Notes: generated by a model from the sequence alone, not told the origin. Counted from the stretch's first letter, positions 18,868 through 27,768 are shown. The stretch: DNA of 64,000 bases from Bdellovibrionales bacterium RIFCSPHIGHO2_01_FULL_40_29 (GCA_001771815.1 MEPU01000004.1:372001-436000); one strand, 5' to 3'. Numbers and translations: made by a program.

Positions 18868-19476
18868 ATGACTACAATAAAAGTTTTCTCAGCCATTCTT
18901 TTGGCCACATCCATCACACTTGCTGCTGGAAAATCTGATAAAAAATCTGCTGCAGCTATTACAAAAAGAGAAGTCACAGGAACTGTGAACTGGGTTGGTT
19001 ATGGAGTCGGCAAAAGCCATACTGGAAATCTCACTGTTAAAAGCGGAGCCGTTGAAATGAGCGGAAAAGATCTTATCGGTGGATCGTTTGTAATCGATAT
19101 GACATCATTGAAAACAAGTGACTCTCCGAAGCTGCAAGCTCATTTGCAATCACCAGATTTTTTTGATGTGACTCAATTTCCTGAAGCCACTTTCAAAATC
19201 ACAAAAGTTGAAGCTGCTCCACCTCAGGACACTAACAAAGCTACTCACATTGTTACTGGCAACCTGACAATCAAAGGAAAAACCAATCCCGCAGTGATCA
19301 CATTGACACTTGCTAATGAAAAAGAAAAATGGACAGCCATCGGATCATCAGAAATCAAAGATCGCACAAAATTTGACATTGTTTACAACTCAAAACAATT
19401 TAAAACCGCATCAGCCCTGGGCGACAAGTTAATCGAAGATAACATCAAACTCGATCTCAACCTAGCCACCAAGTAA
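18868..19476 (+). CDS. YceI-family periplasmic protein
   Basis: 202 residues with a signal peptide (about 1-20, SAILLATSITLAAG). The mature domain has the YceI lipocalin-like pattern: VNWVGYGVGKSHTGNLTVKSG, GGSFVIDMTSLKTSD, LQSPDFFDVTQFPEATFKIT, GNLTIKGKTNPA and DRTKFDIVYNS. Family members bind isoprenoid-like lipids such as polyprenyl chains in the periplasm. A ribosome site (TTAGGAGA) precedes ATG 18868. It is monocistronic and is followed at once by a very strong hairpin terminator. Confidence 0.93.
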   Translation: MTTIKVFSAILLATSITLAAGKSDKKSAAAITKREVTGTVNWVGYGVGKSHTGNLTVKSGAVEMSGKDLIGGSFVIDMTSLKTSDSPKLQAHLQSPDFFDVTQFPEATFKITKVEAAPPQDTNKATHIVTGNLTIKGKTNPAVITLTLANEKEKWTAIGSSEIKDRTKFDIVYNSKQFKTASALGDKLIEDNIKLDLNLATK

Positions 19477-19480
19477 TATC

Positions 19481-19541
19481 AAAAAGGTACCTGCTCACTT
19501 TTCGGATAGTTTATCTGAAAAGTGAGCAGGTACCTTTTTTT
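19481..19541. terminator. Long bidirectional hairpin terminator containing GGTACC
   Basis: Near-perfect inverted repeat: AAAAGGTACCTGCTCACTTT pairs with its complement downstream, and the stem continues through TCGGATA/TATCTGA with one G-U pair and a tiny loop, giving a stem of over 25 bp. A run of nine T follows on the plus strand and a run of A-T pairs allows function on the minus strand. It separates yceI from the convergent topoisomerase VI operon. It shares GGTACC and CACTTTTC with a smaller structured leader near 48.3 kb. Confidence 0.88.
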
Positions 19542-20705
19542 TTAGACGTAATCGCCGCGTTTGATTTTCTCGAGGATAATTTTTTCAGTTTTGATAGGAT
19601 CGCGAGGATCTACCGAGAAGTAGCTTTGCTGCTCGCAACGAATCTTTTCTTTGATGAGCCAACGCAAAATATCTGACAAGTTCTTGTTTCGTTTATCACG
19701 GAAAAAGGGATCATTCTCTAAAGCATCTTTGGCCTTCTTCAAAGCGCGGGCTTCCTGTGGATCAGATTCTTTCACGTTATAATGTGGTAAATCGTACTTT
19801 TTCACATCGCTTGGTAATACACCCAGAAATCGAACATTCGGAGCCGAAAAATCTCCATTACGAATTAGAGATGCCGCGGAACCTGCTTTTAATGTTCGAA
19901 AAATATTCTGCATCGTGTACGCATCCAGATCTCCGAAGAAATACATGGGAACATCCAATTGATTCTCAATCAGCTTACACCACCCACGAACTCCGTTGGA
20001 TGGAACACCTTGAGCACCCATTAAGATACAATTATTTCGTTTTGTAAAACCCATGGCCTGAAGAGTTCCTGCTGTACCCTCAGACTCAACAACCAAGCAA
20101 AAATCAATTTTCTTCTTTGCCTTCAGTTTTAGTGATTGCGGCTTATTCTTGGGTTGAAATGGAGACGTTCCCAATGTTGATAAATCCACATTGGCTTTTG
20201 TTCCATCAGGCATCGTTTCAGTCACTAAAAGCTGTTGAGAATATGTTTGTCCACCGCGATCATTTGCAAAACAATTTAATTCTTCACGATACACTTCCAG
20301 CATATCACCGATAAAATCGATAATAGAATCTGACTCGTCCTGGCTGTCAAAATCCAAAGGCTTATACCGAGAATTTCCTTTAATCAGACCTTTACAAATA
20401 TAGTACAACTCACGCTTGGTATTGACCGACCCGATATCCAAGTTTCTGAGCAAGATCTCGAGCATAAAAACAACACGCGCTAACTTTTGTACCGACGACA
20501 CGTTCAGTTCCGTTCGTACAACTTTATCACCCGGAGTCAGATAACCCACTTTGGCATTATACTCTGAATTATCCAAAGATGTTTTTACCGCCTCAAGGTA
20601 GGGGCGTTTTGAATTTTCCAAGTCTTTGAGCATACGCTCAGCTAAATTTTTTGCTTCTTTAGGAATATCTAATCGGAGTTCACGAATTTTTGCTAAACCA
20701 GCCAT
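19542..20705 (-). CDS. top6A: DNA topoisomerase VI subunit A (Spo11-like)
   Basis: 387 residues. This is the DNA-cleaving subunit of type IIB topoisomerase, which makes two-base staggered double-strand breaks. The 5Y-CAP (winged-helix) domain holds NTKRELYYICKG, where Tyr102 aligns with the catalytic Tyr of the RDxFY motif. The Toprim domain shows the metal-binding Glu in CLVVESEG (Glu207/209) and the DxD-type pair in FFGDLDAY (Asp259, Asp261). LGVLPSDVKKYDLP matches the Top6A C-terminal block. All catalytic residues look intact. It lies 7 bp after top6B. Type IIB enzymes are mainly archaeal and plant, so transfer is likely, though its codon use does not visibly differ. Confidence 0.9.
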   Translation of the reverse strand: MAGLAKIRELRLDIPKEAKNLAERMLKDLENSKRPYLEAVKTSLDNSEYNAKVGYLTPGDKVVRTELNVSSVQKLARVVFMLEILLRNLDIGSVNTKRELYYICKGLIKGNSRYKPLDFDSQDESDSIIDFIGDMLEVYREELNCFANDRGGQTYSQQLLVTETMPDGTKANVDLSTLGTSPFQPKNKPQSLKLKAKKKIDFCLVVESEGTAGTLQAMGFTKRNNCILMGAQGVPSNGVRGWCKLIENQLDVPMYFFGDLDAYTMQNIFRTLKAGSAASLIRNGDFSAPNVRFLGVLPSDVKKYDLPHYNVKESDPQEARALKKAKDALENDPFFRDKRNKNLSDILRWLIKEKIRCEQQSYFSVDPRDPIKTEKIILEKIKRGDYV

Positions 20706-20712
20706 AACTCAC

Positions 20713-22449
20713 CTACTTCTTCTGTTTCTTCGTCGATTTTTTTGTTTTAGTGGCTTCTGCATCATCTTCATCAGAAGCCGTTCCACCATCAGATCTGTCG
20801 ACATCTTCATCAAGACTGATTCCCATTTTTTTGGCTTCTTTTTTCTTCTGCTCTGCAAGTTTGGATTGCGCCTCTTCCAACTGACTAACGGCAACCTCAG
20901 AGTCGCGACCTAAAATCTTTTTAAGTCCCTCTTCAGCTTTTTTACGACGAGCATCATTTGCTCCTGCAAGATGAACCAATTTTTCAACTAGGATAGGACC
21001 GAACTGTTCGATGTGCGCCAACTTACGCTCGAGATCAGCCTCTTTCATCTCGTGCTTAATATGCCGAGATAACTTTTGACCCGCTTGCATCAAAGCACGA
21101 CGAATTTCTTCAACCAACTCTTCGGATGCATCAATCGTCTCTTTGGATGCGTTCTTAAATTTAATAAATGGAGACACGATCGATACCGCAAAAACATAAG
21201 GGCCTTGCGGAAGAGATTCTTTGGGTTGCGATAAACCATATGATTTCCAATTCACACTTTCAATAGCCCAAGTGATCGCACACCCAGATTTATCAAACTG
21301 AAGCGGAACACGATTCGCAAATCGTAAAAGCTGTACAGGAGTGTCTTCGTTACCACGATCAATAAACCGCGCCAAAGCCACTTCAACCACGACAGGCTTA
21401 AAATCACAAATTGTTGGTTTTCGAGTTACCACCGAGAAAAAATCCACTTTCCCTAAGCGATTGATTGATTTTGATAATGAATCTTCGCCCACGGTTAATA
21501 CTGATTTTGTTGATGGCGCCATCAACTGTGTGGCTTGAACAGCTTGGAAGACCTTTTTAAAATCCTCTTCAGATAAAGATGTGATTGGTTTTTCAACCAA
21601 ACTCTTTGGCATACCCGCTTTAACAAAATCAGAAATCGATTGGTCTGATACCCGTGAAAATCCTGTCTTTAAAAATTTTGAAACACTGATTTTTCCATAC
21701 AAAGTTGCATGAGTGATAAACTCACCCAATTTAAAAGTATGAGGATGCGGCAGTGTGGCCTCGGGAATATCCGGCGAGTCATTACTGACGCGATCAGATT
21801 TTTGCCAGTCTAAATCACCCAGCTTAAATTTCATGGTGACATGAGGATTTAACAGCGCGGTTCCTTCAATATATGTTTGAAGACCACCGTCACCATTCAA
21901 TTGAATTCGTCCATCCATTAAAAACTCAACCCGAACACCGGTATTTTTATTTTTCCAATCAATCATCTCTTTGTTTTTAACAACACCTGTGTTGGTTTTG
22001 ATATCCACATCCACTTGTGCCGAAATAGCTTTACGCATATTTTTTGTTTTTGAAATCACTTGAACACCACGAGCATTCGTCATCTGCGCCCACGTTGTTG
22101 CTGCAGAAATACCAATGCCTTGTTGACCTCGTGAACATTGACCACGACCAAATTTTGATGAAGCCAAATACTCGCCAAATACTTTGGCAATATTATCAGG
22201 ATCGATTCCCGGACCATTGTCTTCAACAACAATACGAACTAAATCTGTATTTTTCGTTGAACCATTTCCAACCTTAGTCACTTCGATATCTAAATCAGGT
22301 AAAATACCATGCTCTTCACAGGCATCTAATGAGTTATCAACCGCCTCTTTAAGAGTGGTTAAAACCGCTTTCAGCGGAGACGAAAAACCGACCTGTTGCA
22401 AATTCTTTGCAAAGTATTCGGCAGTACTACTTTTGGTGATTTTGCTCAC
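20713..22449 (-). CDS. top6B: DNA topoisomerase VI subunit B (GHKL ATPase)
   Basis: 578 residues. The ATP-binding subunit opens with SSTAEYFAKNLQQVGFSSP, the Top6B start block, then the GHKL motifs: Glu35/Asn39 in KEAVDNSLDA, DNGPGI (about 77-82) and RGQQGIGISAA (about 108-116). Transducer and helical domains follow. The C-terminus is a charged Lys/Glu/Asp tail (about 530-578) not needed for the core fold. The start is GTG 22449 with AAGGAG 7 nt upstream. It is co-transcribed with top6A. The pair should form an A2B2 enzyme able to relax supercoils and decatenate DNA. Confidence 0.92.
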   Translation of the reverse strand: MSKITKSSTAEYFAKNLQQVGFSSPLKAVLTTLKEAVDNSLDACEEHGILPDLDIEVTKVGNGSTKNTDLVRIVVEDNGPGIDPDNIAKVFGEYLASSKFGRGQCSRGQQGIGISAATTWAQMTNARGVQVISKTKNMRKAISAQVDVDIKTNTGVVKNKEMIDWKNKNTGVRVEFLMDGRIQLNGDGGLQTYIEGTALLNPHVTMKFKLGDLDWQKSDRVSNDSPDIPEATLPHPHTFKLGEFITHATLYGKISVSKFLKTGFSRVSDQSISDFVKAGMPKSLVEKPITSLSEEDFKKVFQAVQATQLMAPSTKSVLTVGEDSLSKSINRLGKVDFFSVVTRKPTICDFKPVVVEVALARFIDRGNEDTPVQLLRFANRVPLQFDKSGCAITWAIESVNWKSYGLSQPKESLPQGPYVFAVSIVSPFIKFKNASKETIDASEELVEEIRRALMQAGQKLSRHIKHEMKEADLERKLAHIEQFGPILVEKLVHLAGANDARRKKAEEGLKKILGRDSEVAVSQLEEAQSKLAEQKKKEAKKMGISLDEDVDRSDGGTASDEDDAEATKTKKSTKKQKK

Positions 22450-22805
22450 AAAAAAACTCCTTCAATAGGCAGAAAACACGTCGATTTTTAGCTTTTTTAC
22501 CCCCTTTTTGAAGGAAATCAGCTAGGGTTTCGGCGGTCAAAATCAATTAATATCCCTTTCATTGAAGGGGTATCGCTGGCCTAAAATCAAGCCCTCATGT
22601 AATCCGCATCGCGTTAATCAATGGAAATGCTTAGGTATTTAGCGAAATACATATTTTAGGAAAACAGAACGCTATTAAGTCCAGCGTATTTTTTAAGCTA
22701 GGCCCAAGAGCCTAAGCCCTATTTTCGACTAGCCCAGACCAATCTATGCATCAAAATTTATGATTCTTCTTGTACCATTAAAGCATAAACAAAAAAGGGA
22801 TACTT
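22450..22805. other. Intergenic region without a visible gene
   Basis: 356 bp between the divergent top6B and outer-membrane protein genes. I see no convincing reading frame or RNA gene. It holds a 9-bp hairpin (ATATCCCTT/AAGGGGTAT with one U-G pair) at 22550-22573 and a bulged inverted repeat GCTAGGC/GCCTAAGC near 22698-22720. Promoters for both genes must lie here, but I cannot place them with confidence. Confidence 0.6.
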
Positions 22806-24206
22806 ATGAAATCTGTTTTCACACTATTGATGTTTGTTTCTACTCTATCCGCACAAGCAGCGGATAGCCTGACAACCAAAGTTTCAAGCCAATACAGCTC
22901 AATACGCGCACTTGGAATGGGAAATGCTTTTACCGCTGTGGCAGATGACTACAGTTTGATTTTTTATAATCCTGCAGGTTTTGCAAAAAAGAAAAACAAT
23001 GAAGTGCAAATCACATTTGCTGGCGCGGGATTTTCACCTAAGACCACTGCCTTAATGACGGATATTGAAAATGCAGAGAAAAACACTGCCGGATCTGACA
23101 ATGACAAGGCTATAGCAATTTCTAATATTCTTGAGGAATACTATGGGAAGTCATTGGGCGGAAAAGTTCAAGCTCTAGAAATGTTCTGGGTTCGCAAAGG
23201 GTGGGGCATTGCTCTAATCCCATTGGATTTAGATATCGATATGACATTCAATCGCCAACTTGGCCCAGCCATTGATTTAAATGTTAAAGGAGACACCACG
23301 GTTGCCTTTGGTTACGGGACAGAATGGAATCAATATGTTTCTGTAGGTGCTACAGCAAAGCTGACTCATCGAGTGGCCGTTGATCAAACAGTTGCAGCTC
23401 TAGAGTTGGCATCAGATTCCAACATCCTCAGTACAAAACGTTTTAAAGAAGGCAATAACATTGATTTCGATCTAGGTGCATTGTGGACTCCAGCTTGGTT
23501 TGGAACAGAAGACGTTGTCGAAACTCAAAAGCCTGAAGAACGAAAACCTCAGGCTGAAGAAACAAAACCAACTGCTGCGGCTCCTGCCGTTGTTTCACCA
23601 ACAGCTCCAGTTGTTGCACCCACAGCTGAAACCGATGAAAAAAGCACAACGCCAGAGACTGCTCCAGAAACGGCAGTGACAGCTGAAAAGCCTGCCCTAG
23701 AAATCAATAATGATGTCAAAACAGAAACTGCAAAACCTGTTGTTGTCGAAACAAAAATTGTAAAACGCGATCGTCTTCCGCTGACTTTAGGTGTCGTCCT
23801 TAAGAATGTCTTAGGGGGATCATTTTCAAAATCGACACTGGTGAATAAGGATGCTGTTGAAGCTCCAAAAAATATTCCACGAGTTATTGATATCGGCGCG
23901 GCATACAAAATTGCAAATTATGGGGATTTAGAAATTCGCGGTATGCTTGATGCTCGAAATCTTTTACATCCCAACGCCAACACCACAAATACTTTGCATG
24001 CTGGTATTGAATTTGATTACTCGCCCAGTGGATGGTTTAAATCACAAATTCGCGCAGGGATGAATCAAATGTACTACACCGCTGGTGCTACCCTATTACT
24101 GGGTGTTATCAATATTGATTTTGCAACTTATGGCGAAGAAATGGGTACAGCTTCAAATAAAATCGAAAATCGAGTTTACGCAGCTAAAGTCGGAATGAAT
24201 TTTTAA
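22806..24206 (+). CDS. Outer-membrane beta-barrel protein (PorV/FadL-like) with low-complexity insert
   Basis: 466 residues. A signal peptide ending at AQAA is followed by SSIRALGMGNAFTAVADDYSL and FYNPAG, the N-terminal pattern of PorV/FadL/OMPP1-type barrels. Strand-like segments make up most of the rest and the protein ends in an aromatic (GMNF), as outer-membrane proteins do. Residues about 237-318 are a Pro/Ala/Glu/Thr-rich stretch with no strands, splitting the barrel in two. It probably sits in an outer loop or a periplasmic turn. The function could be uptake of hydrophobic compounds or help with secretion. It converges with a lipoprotein gene only 2 bp away. Confidence 0.78.
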   Translation: MKSVFTLLMFVSTLSAQAADSLTTKVSSQYSSIRALGMGNAFTAVADDYSLIFYNPAGFAKKKNNEVQITFAGAGFSPKTTALMTDIENAEKNTAGSDNDKAIAISNILEEYYGKSLGGKVQALEMFWVRKGWGIALIPLDLDIDMTFNRQLGPAIDLNVKGDTTVAFGYGTEWNQYVSVGATAKLTHRVAVDQTVAALELASDSNILSTKRFKEGNNIDFDLGALWTPAWFGTEDVVETQKPEERKPQAEETKPTAAAPAVVSPTAPVVAPTAETDEKSTTPETAPETAVTAEKPALEINNDVKTETAKPVVVETKIVKRDRLPLTLGVVLKNVLGGSFSKSTLVNKDAVEAPKNIPRVIDIGAAYKIANYGDLEIRGMLDARNLLHPNANTTNTLHAGIEFDYSPSGWFKSQIRAGMNQMYYTAGATLLLGVINIDFATYGEEMGTASNKIENRVYAAKVGMNF

Positions 24207-24208
24207 AA

Positions 24209-24946
24209 TCACGGAGCGCATACAAAGTCGGGATCTAGCAATTTTCCCTGAAAACAGGTCCCAACATCAGCTGCAGATCCCGTTCCCGAACCCAATGCCG
24301 AAGCTAATTCCGCACAATATTGTTTTGTTGAATCCGATGCATTTTCAACATCCTGGCAACTTGCCGCATGCGTAGCGATTGCAATTTCACCCAAGTCAGC
24401 AACCGGCAACGCAGCAATTGCCGCTTTGATTTCATCTGGTGTCGGCTCTGCTCCCGCAACTCCAGCTAACTCATAAGCCTTCATTGAAGCCAAAGTTCCA
24501 ATTCGAAATAAGGAACTGATCTGTTGATAAATAGACGTTTCAGCCAGACTGCAATACGATAAAGCTTCTGCTGATACAGCTAAGTTTTGTGCCTGAACAG
24601 CTGGCTGAGTGTTATCTCCAGATGAAAAACTCAAACTTGTTACAGCGGTAACTGTCGATGAGCATCCGCCTGTACAAGTGCCTGTTCCATTCAAACTATC
24701 TAAAGCCGTCATAAAACTGGCTGGTGTATTAAATCCTTCAGAAATAAATACCGCTGAACAACGCAACTTATACGCTGCCGCCGAAGTATCCCCTGCAATT
24801 GCCGTCATGCAATCTCGAGCGGTCGACGGAGTGGAGTTATTCAAGCAAATTTGAGCATCTTTCAAATCTTCAGTTGAACTTTTTTGACACGAGAAAAGTG
24901 TTATTGTCGTCAATGCAAGAACTGAGGCCGTGATGATTTTTTTCAT
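24209..24946 (-). CDS. Lipoprotein of unknown function
   Basis: 245 residues. The signal peptide ends in a lipobox (LFSCQKS, Cys20), so the protein is lipid-anchored. The mature part is Ala/Ser/Thr-rich with about 11 further Cys, suggesting several disulfides, in helical segments such as YKLRCSAVFISEGF and IKAAIAALPVADLGE. I recognise no family. It converges with the outer-membrane barrel gene (2-bp gap). Whether the two act together is unknown. Confidence 0.72.
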   Translation of the reverse strand: MKKIITASVLALTTITLFSCQKSSTEDLKDAQICLNNSTPSTARDCMTAIAGDTSAAAYKLRCSAVFISEGFNTPASFMTALDSLNGTGTCTGGCSSTVTAVTSLSFSSGDNTQPAVQAQNLAVSAEALSYCSLAETSIYQQISSLFRIGTLASMKAYELAGVAGAEPTPDEIKAAIAALPVADLGEIAIATHAASCQDVENASDSTKQYCAELASALGSGTGSAADVGTCFQGKLLDPDFVCAP

Positions 24947-25063
24947 GAAAAATTCCTTCTTGTAGATGCTATTAGATCGGCATTTTCAAAGAATGAATTA
25001 AATAATTATCAATCAAATTGGTGTCTTATTTTGAGATATTACTAGACATTAGTATCCAGGTAT

Positions 25064-25372
25064 TTATGATTTATTGTCTTTTAAATTCAATTCTTCCATG
25101 GCCAATTCAGCGCGGGTCTTGTAACCCTTTTTGGTATTGCAATCTTTGCAGCTCGGCACACAATTTTTTTTATCAGATTTTCCACCTCGAGCAATAGGAA
25201 TTAAATGATCCATTGTCAGGTCAGTGGCTTTAAAACGCTGTTCACAATGATAACAAATTCCTTTCACGAGAACTTGTTTCCACCAAACAGAATTTCGAAG
25301 CTCGCGGGCTTTGGCTTTTTCAATTTTTTTATGGGACTCGCTGGCTGGAGTAAAGTAAACATCATCCGACAT
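25064..25372 (-). CDS. HNH endonuclease domain protein
   Basis: 102 residues from ATG 25372; the frame extends to 25432 but overlaps the preceding enzyme gene. The zinc and HNH elements are complete: CYHCEQRF, then LTMDHLIPIARGGKSD with the catalytic His, then KKNCVPSCKDCNTKK. It resembles the stand-alone HNH proteins often annotated as McrA-like. No methylase or phage gene is nearby, so a restriction role is not supported. It lies 4 bp after the LTA-synthase-like gene and is probably co-transcribed. Its substrate is unknown. Confidence 0.8.
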   Translation of the reverse strand: MSDDVYFTPASESHKKIEKAKARELRNSVWWKQVLVKGICYHCEQRFKATDLTMDHLIPIARGGKSDKKNCVPSCKDCNTKKGYKTRAELAMEELNLKDNKS

Positions 25373-25376
25373 ATTA

Positions 25377-27128
25377 TTATTTCGTACTTGATCCCTTGGG
25401 ATAATACAATCGATTATCGAACATCGCTTCACTGAAATACTGCCGAATGGCTTTCAATTGTTTATCCGCATCTTTGATGTCACCGACAATATCATAAACT
25501 CCATCCGCATACAAAGCGATGACCTTGGGACCGGGTTGCCAAAGCGACCGAGCCAAATAATTAACCTTTACTTGAGGAATAGAAATCGTATCTAAAATAG
25601 TCGGTAATAAATCGATATGTTGCGCATACTGATCTGTCAGAAGATTTTCCAAAACTTTGGGATTGGGACTGAATAAAACAAGTGGCAAATGAAAAGTAGA
25701 TTTAAAATTTGCTTTGGTATCTAACGCAGGGCCTGCATGATCAGCTGTGATGATAAAAAGTGTTCTTTCAAACCACGGCCTCTGCGAGGCACAACTCATG
25801 AATCCCTCGAGTGCTTGATCGGAATAGTGAATGGATTGCAAAACAGGATGTGATCCCTGTGGATGCTTTCCTAACTCTGCTTCTGGAAGCACAAAGGGTG
25901 GATGTGAGCTTAAAGTAAATAACGTGGACATAAAAGGCTGTGGAAAATCTGATATTTGTTCACACGCCCATTTTAAAAATGGTTTATCGTAAATCCCCCA
26001 CGCTCCGTCATCATCGCCAGAATGTGGGTATTCTGATTTACCAAAGTAATTTTGAATTCCAACACTCGTGGCAAAAGCATCAAAGTGCATACTGCCATTT
26101 GTTGTCCCATGAAAAAAACTTGTGTGATAACCCACTTTAGATAAAATAGTTCCAAGACCCAAAAACTCATTGGCTGAAAATTCTGAATTGATAAAGGGCT
26201 CTTCCATCAAAGCTGGAACACCTGCCAGAATCGCACCGATACCTTCGATCGATCGACGAGCATTACCATAATAATTAGAAAAAGATTTTCCTTGGCGAGC
26301 CAGTGTATTCAGGTACGGTGTAAACTCGGGATCCCGCAATTGGGTGTACTCTCGAGAAAAACTTTCCAATACAATGATCACAATATTTAACTTTTCAAAT
26401 GATGGGTGGAGCCTAGATGGCTGTGGCAGGTTCAAATTTTCAATCAATTCCTCTTTACTAAAATAGTGAATTCGATCCAACCGAGGTTTCGTTAAACTTT
26501 TTAAAAATGAAAAGGTCGAATTCATTACCAAGTGATTCGCCAATGGATTTGCAAAAATACGAGCATCCACATACGTCATTGGTTTAAGCTGCAAACCACC
26601 TCGAAAGGCTACAATTGACAAAATAACAGTAAAAACTGAGGCCATGATTTTTTTTATTGGCCCACCTTTGAATTGATATAAATATGCGATTCTGTATATT
26701 CCATAGGTATAGATCACAAGAATAAGAATCGTCAGAATAGACATTCCCATATAGGGGGCTACAAGTTTTGAGAAACTCCCCTCTTGCACTAAAAACAAGG
26801 CCGATCTGGCAAACCGTCGCGCCGTAAAATTGACGAGTTCTGTATCCACCAAGTTCACTAAAAAAAATAAAATATTCAAAAGCCAGAAGAAAAACATCCA
26901 GATTGCCTTTAAAAAGCGCGGCCTTGAGAACCAAATAAGCCCCAAGTAACACAGTCCAGCAGTCGCCGCTATAGCCGCAAAATCAAATCGCGCACCTGTA
27001 AAAAAAGCCTGGATCAGCTCTGAAAGCGTTAAGGACTGCAAACCAGGCCAATTCCATACCAAAAAAATCACTCGGAAAGCAGAATAGATGGCAAAATGCA
27101 GAAAAAAATAACCTATAATAATCATCAT
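25377..27128 (-). CDS. LTA-synthase-like sulfatase-family membrane enzyme
   Basis: 583 residues. Five N-terminal membrane helices (within about 1-190) carry a periplasmic alkaline-phosphatase-superfamily domain (about 240-560). Metal and active-site blocks: NIVIIVLESFSREY (metal Glu), NARRSIEGIGAIL (Ser or Thr nucleophile position occupied by Ser), FFHGTTNGSMHFDAF, GAWGIYDKPFL and IITADHAGP. Relatives transfer phosphoglycerol to teichoic acids, glucans or lipids. In a Gram-negative cell the target is more likely periplasmic glucan or lipid (OpgB-like); this is inferred. The start ATG is 54 bp from the divergent bolA gene. Confidence 0.87.
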   Translation of the reverse strand: MMIIIGYFFLHFAIYSAFRVIFLVWNWPGLQSLTLSELIQAFFTGARFDFAAIAATAGLCYLGLIWFSRPRFLKAIWMFFFWLLNILFFLVNLVDTELVNFTARRFARSALFLVQEGSFSKLVAPYMGMSILTILILVIYTYGIYRIAYLYQFKGGPIKKIMASVFTVILSIVAFRGGLQLKPMTYVDARIFANPLANHLVMNSTFSFLKSLTKPRLDRIHYFSKEELIENLNLPQPSRLHPSFEKLNIVIIVLESFSREYTQLRDPEFTPYLNTLARQGKSFSNYYGNARRSIEGIGAILAGVPALMEEPFINSEFSANEFLGLGTILSKVGYHTSFFHGTTNGSMHFDAFATSVGIQNYFGKSEYPHSGDDDGAWGIYDKPFLKWACEQISDFPQPFMSTLFTLSSHPPFVLPEAELGKHPQGSHPVLQSIHYSDQALEGFMSCASQRPWFERTLFIITADHAGPALDTKANFKSTFHLPLVLFSPNPKVLENLLTDQYAQHIDLLPTILDTISIPQVKVNYLARSLWQPGPKVIALYADGVYDIVGDIKDADKQLKAIRQYFSEAMFDNRLYYPKGSSTK

Positions 27129-27181
27129 ATTTTATGAGCCTAGAGTTGCTTGAAATTGAAAAATTTGGTAGAGATTTCTTC

Positions 27182-27421
27182 ATGACTATTGACCAAATGA
27201 AACAACGCCTATCAACAGCCTATCCAGATGCAAACCCAATTACAGAAATCGAAGTTGTCGATTTGACCGGTACAGCCAATCATTGGGAGGTCTTAGTAAA
27301 AAGTGCCAACTTCAAGGGGCTTTCACGCATCGAACAACATCAACATGTCATGAATACCTTTGCTGCTGAACTTAAAACAGGTGAAGTTCACGCTTTGTCG
27401 ATTAAGACTGTTGCTAAGTAA
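27182..27421 (+). CDS. BolA/IbaG-family protein
   Basis: 79 residues from ATG 27182 (MTIDQMKQRL); the upstream extension to 27134 is probably untranslated. The BolA fold is indicated by the helix-strand pattern and by ANFKGLSRIEQHQHVMNTFAAEL, which carries the conserved helix-turn-helix-like motif and the His used for Fe-S binding with monothiol glutaredoxins. The next gene, 35 bp downstream, is exactly such a glutaredoxin, so the pair probably forms a [2Fe-2S] heterocomplex in iron-sulfur handling. Confidence 0.88.
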   Translation: MTIDQMKQRLSTAYPDANPITEIEVVDLTGTANHWEVLVKSANFKGLSRIEQHQHVMNTFAAELKTGEVHALSIKTVAK

Positions 27422-27456
27422 AGTATCTTAAAAATAAAAAAATACAAGGAGACTCC

Positions 27457-27765
27457 ATGTCTGAAGTAAAATTAAAAATCGAGAACTTGCTGGACCAAAA
27501 CAAAGTGGTTCTTTTTATGAAAGGAACTCAACAATTTCCGCAGTGTGGCTTTTCAGCCCGAGCGACAGCGATCCTCCAAGATTTGGGAGTCTCATTCAAA
27601 GATGTGAATGTTCTTGAAGATGAAGAAATTCGCAATGGCATCAAAGAGTATGGCAATTGGCCAACGATTCCCCAGCTTTATATTAATAAAAAATTAGTTG
27701 GCGGAAGCGACATCATGATGGAGATGTACCAAGCCGGCGAACTTCAAGAATTGTTAAAGAATTAA
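27457..27765 (+). CDS. grxD: Monothiol glutaredoxin (Grx4 family)
   Basis: 102 residues. The CGFS active site occurs in QFPQCGFSARATAIL, followed by NVLEDEEIRNGIKEYGNWPTIPQLY with the cis-Pro and KLVGGSDI for glutathione binding. Grx4-type proteins carry a bridging [2Fe-2S] cluster and partner with BolA, encoded just upstream. AAGGAG precedes the ATG. The partnership is established for the family; here it is supported by adjacency. Confidence 0.96.
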   Translation: MSEVKLKIENLLDQNKVVLFMKGTQQFPQCGFSARATAILQDLGVSFKDVNVLEDEEIRNGIKEYGNWPTIPQLYINKKLVGGSDIMMEMYQAGELQELLKN

Positions 27766-27768
27766 AAT

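Noticed and set aside
23549-23908. Long open frame on the minus strand opposite the outer-membrane protein
   Set aside because: Produced by the repetitive Pro/Ala/Glu/Thr codons of the real gene; no ribosome site or family.
25064-25372. HNH gene as part of a restriction or defence island
   Set aside because: Neighbours are envelope and housekeeping genes; no methylase, helicase or phage marker nearby.
27134-27181. Extended N-terminus for the BolA protein
   Set aside because: The extra 16 residues are not part of the BolA fold and no ribosome site precedes ATG 27134.
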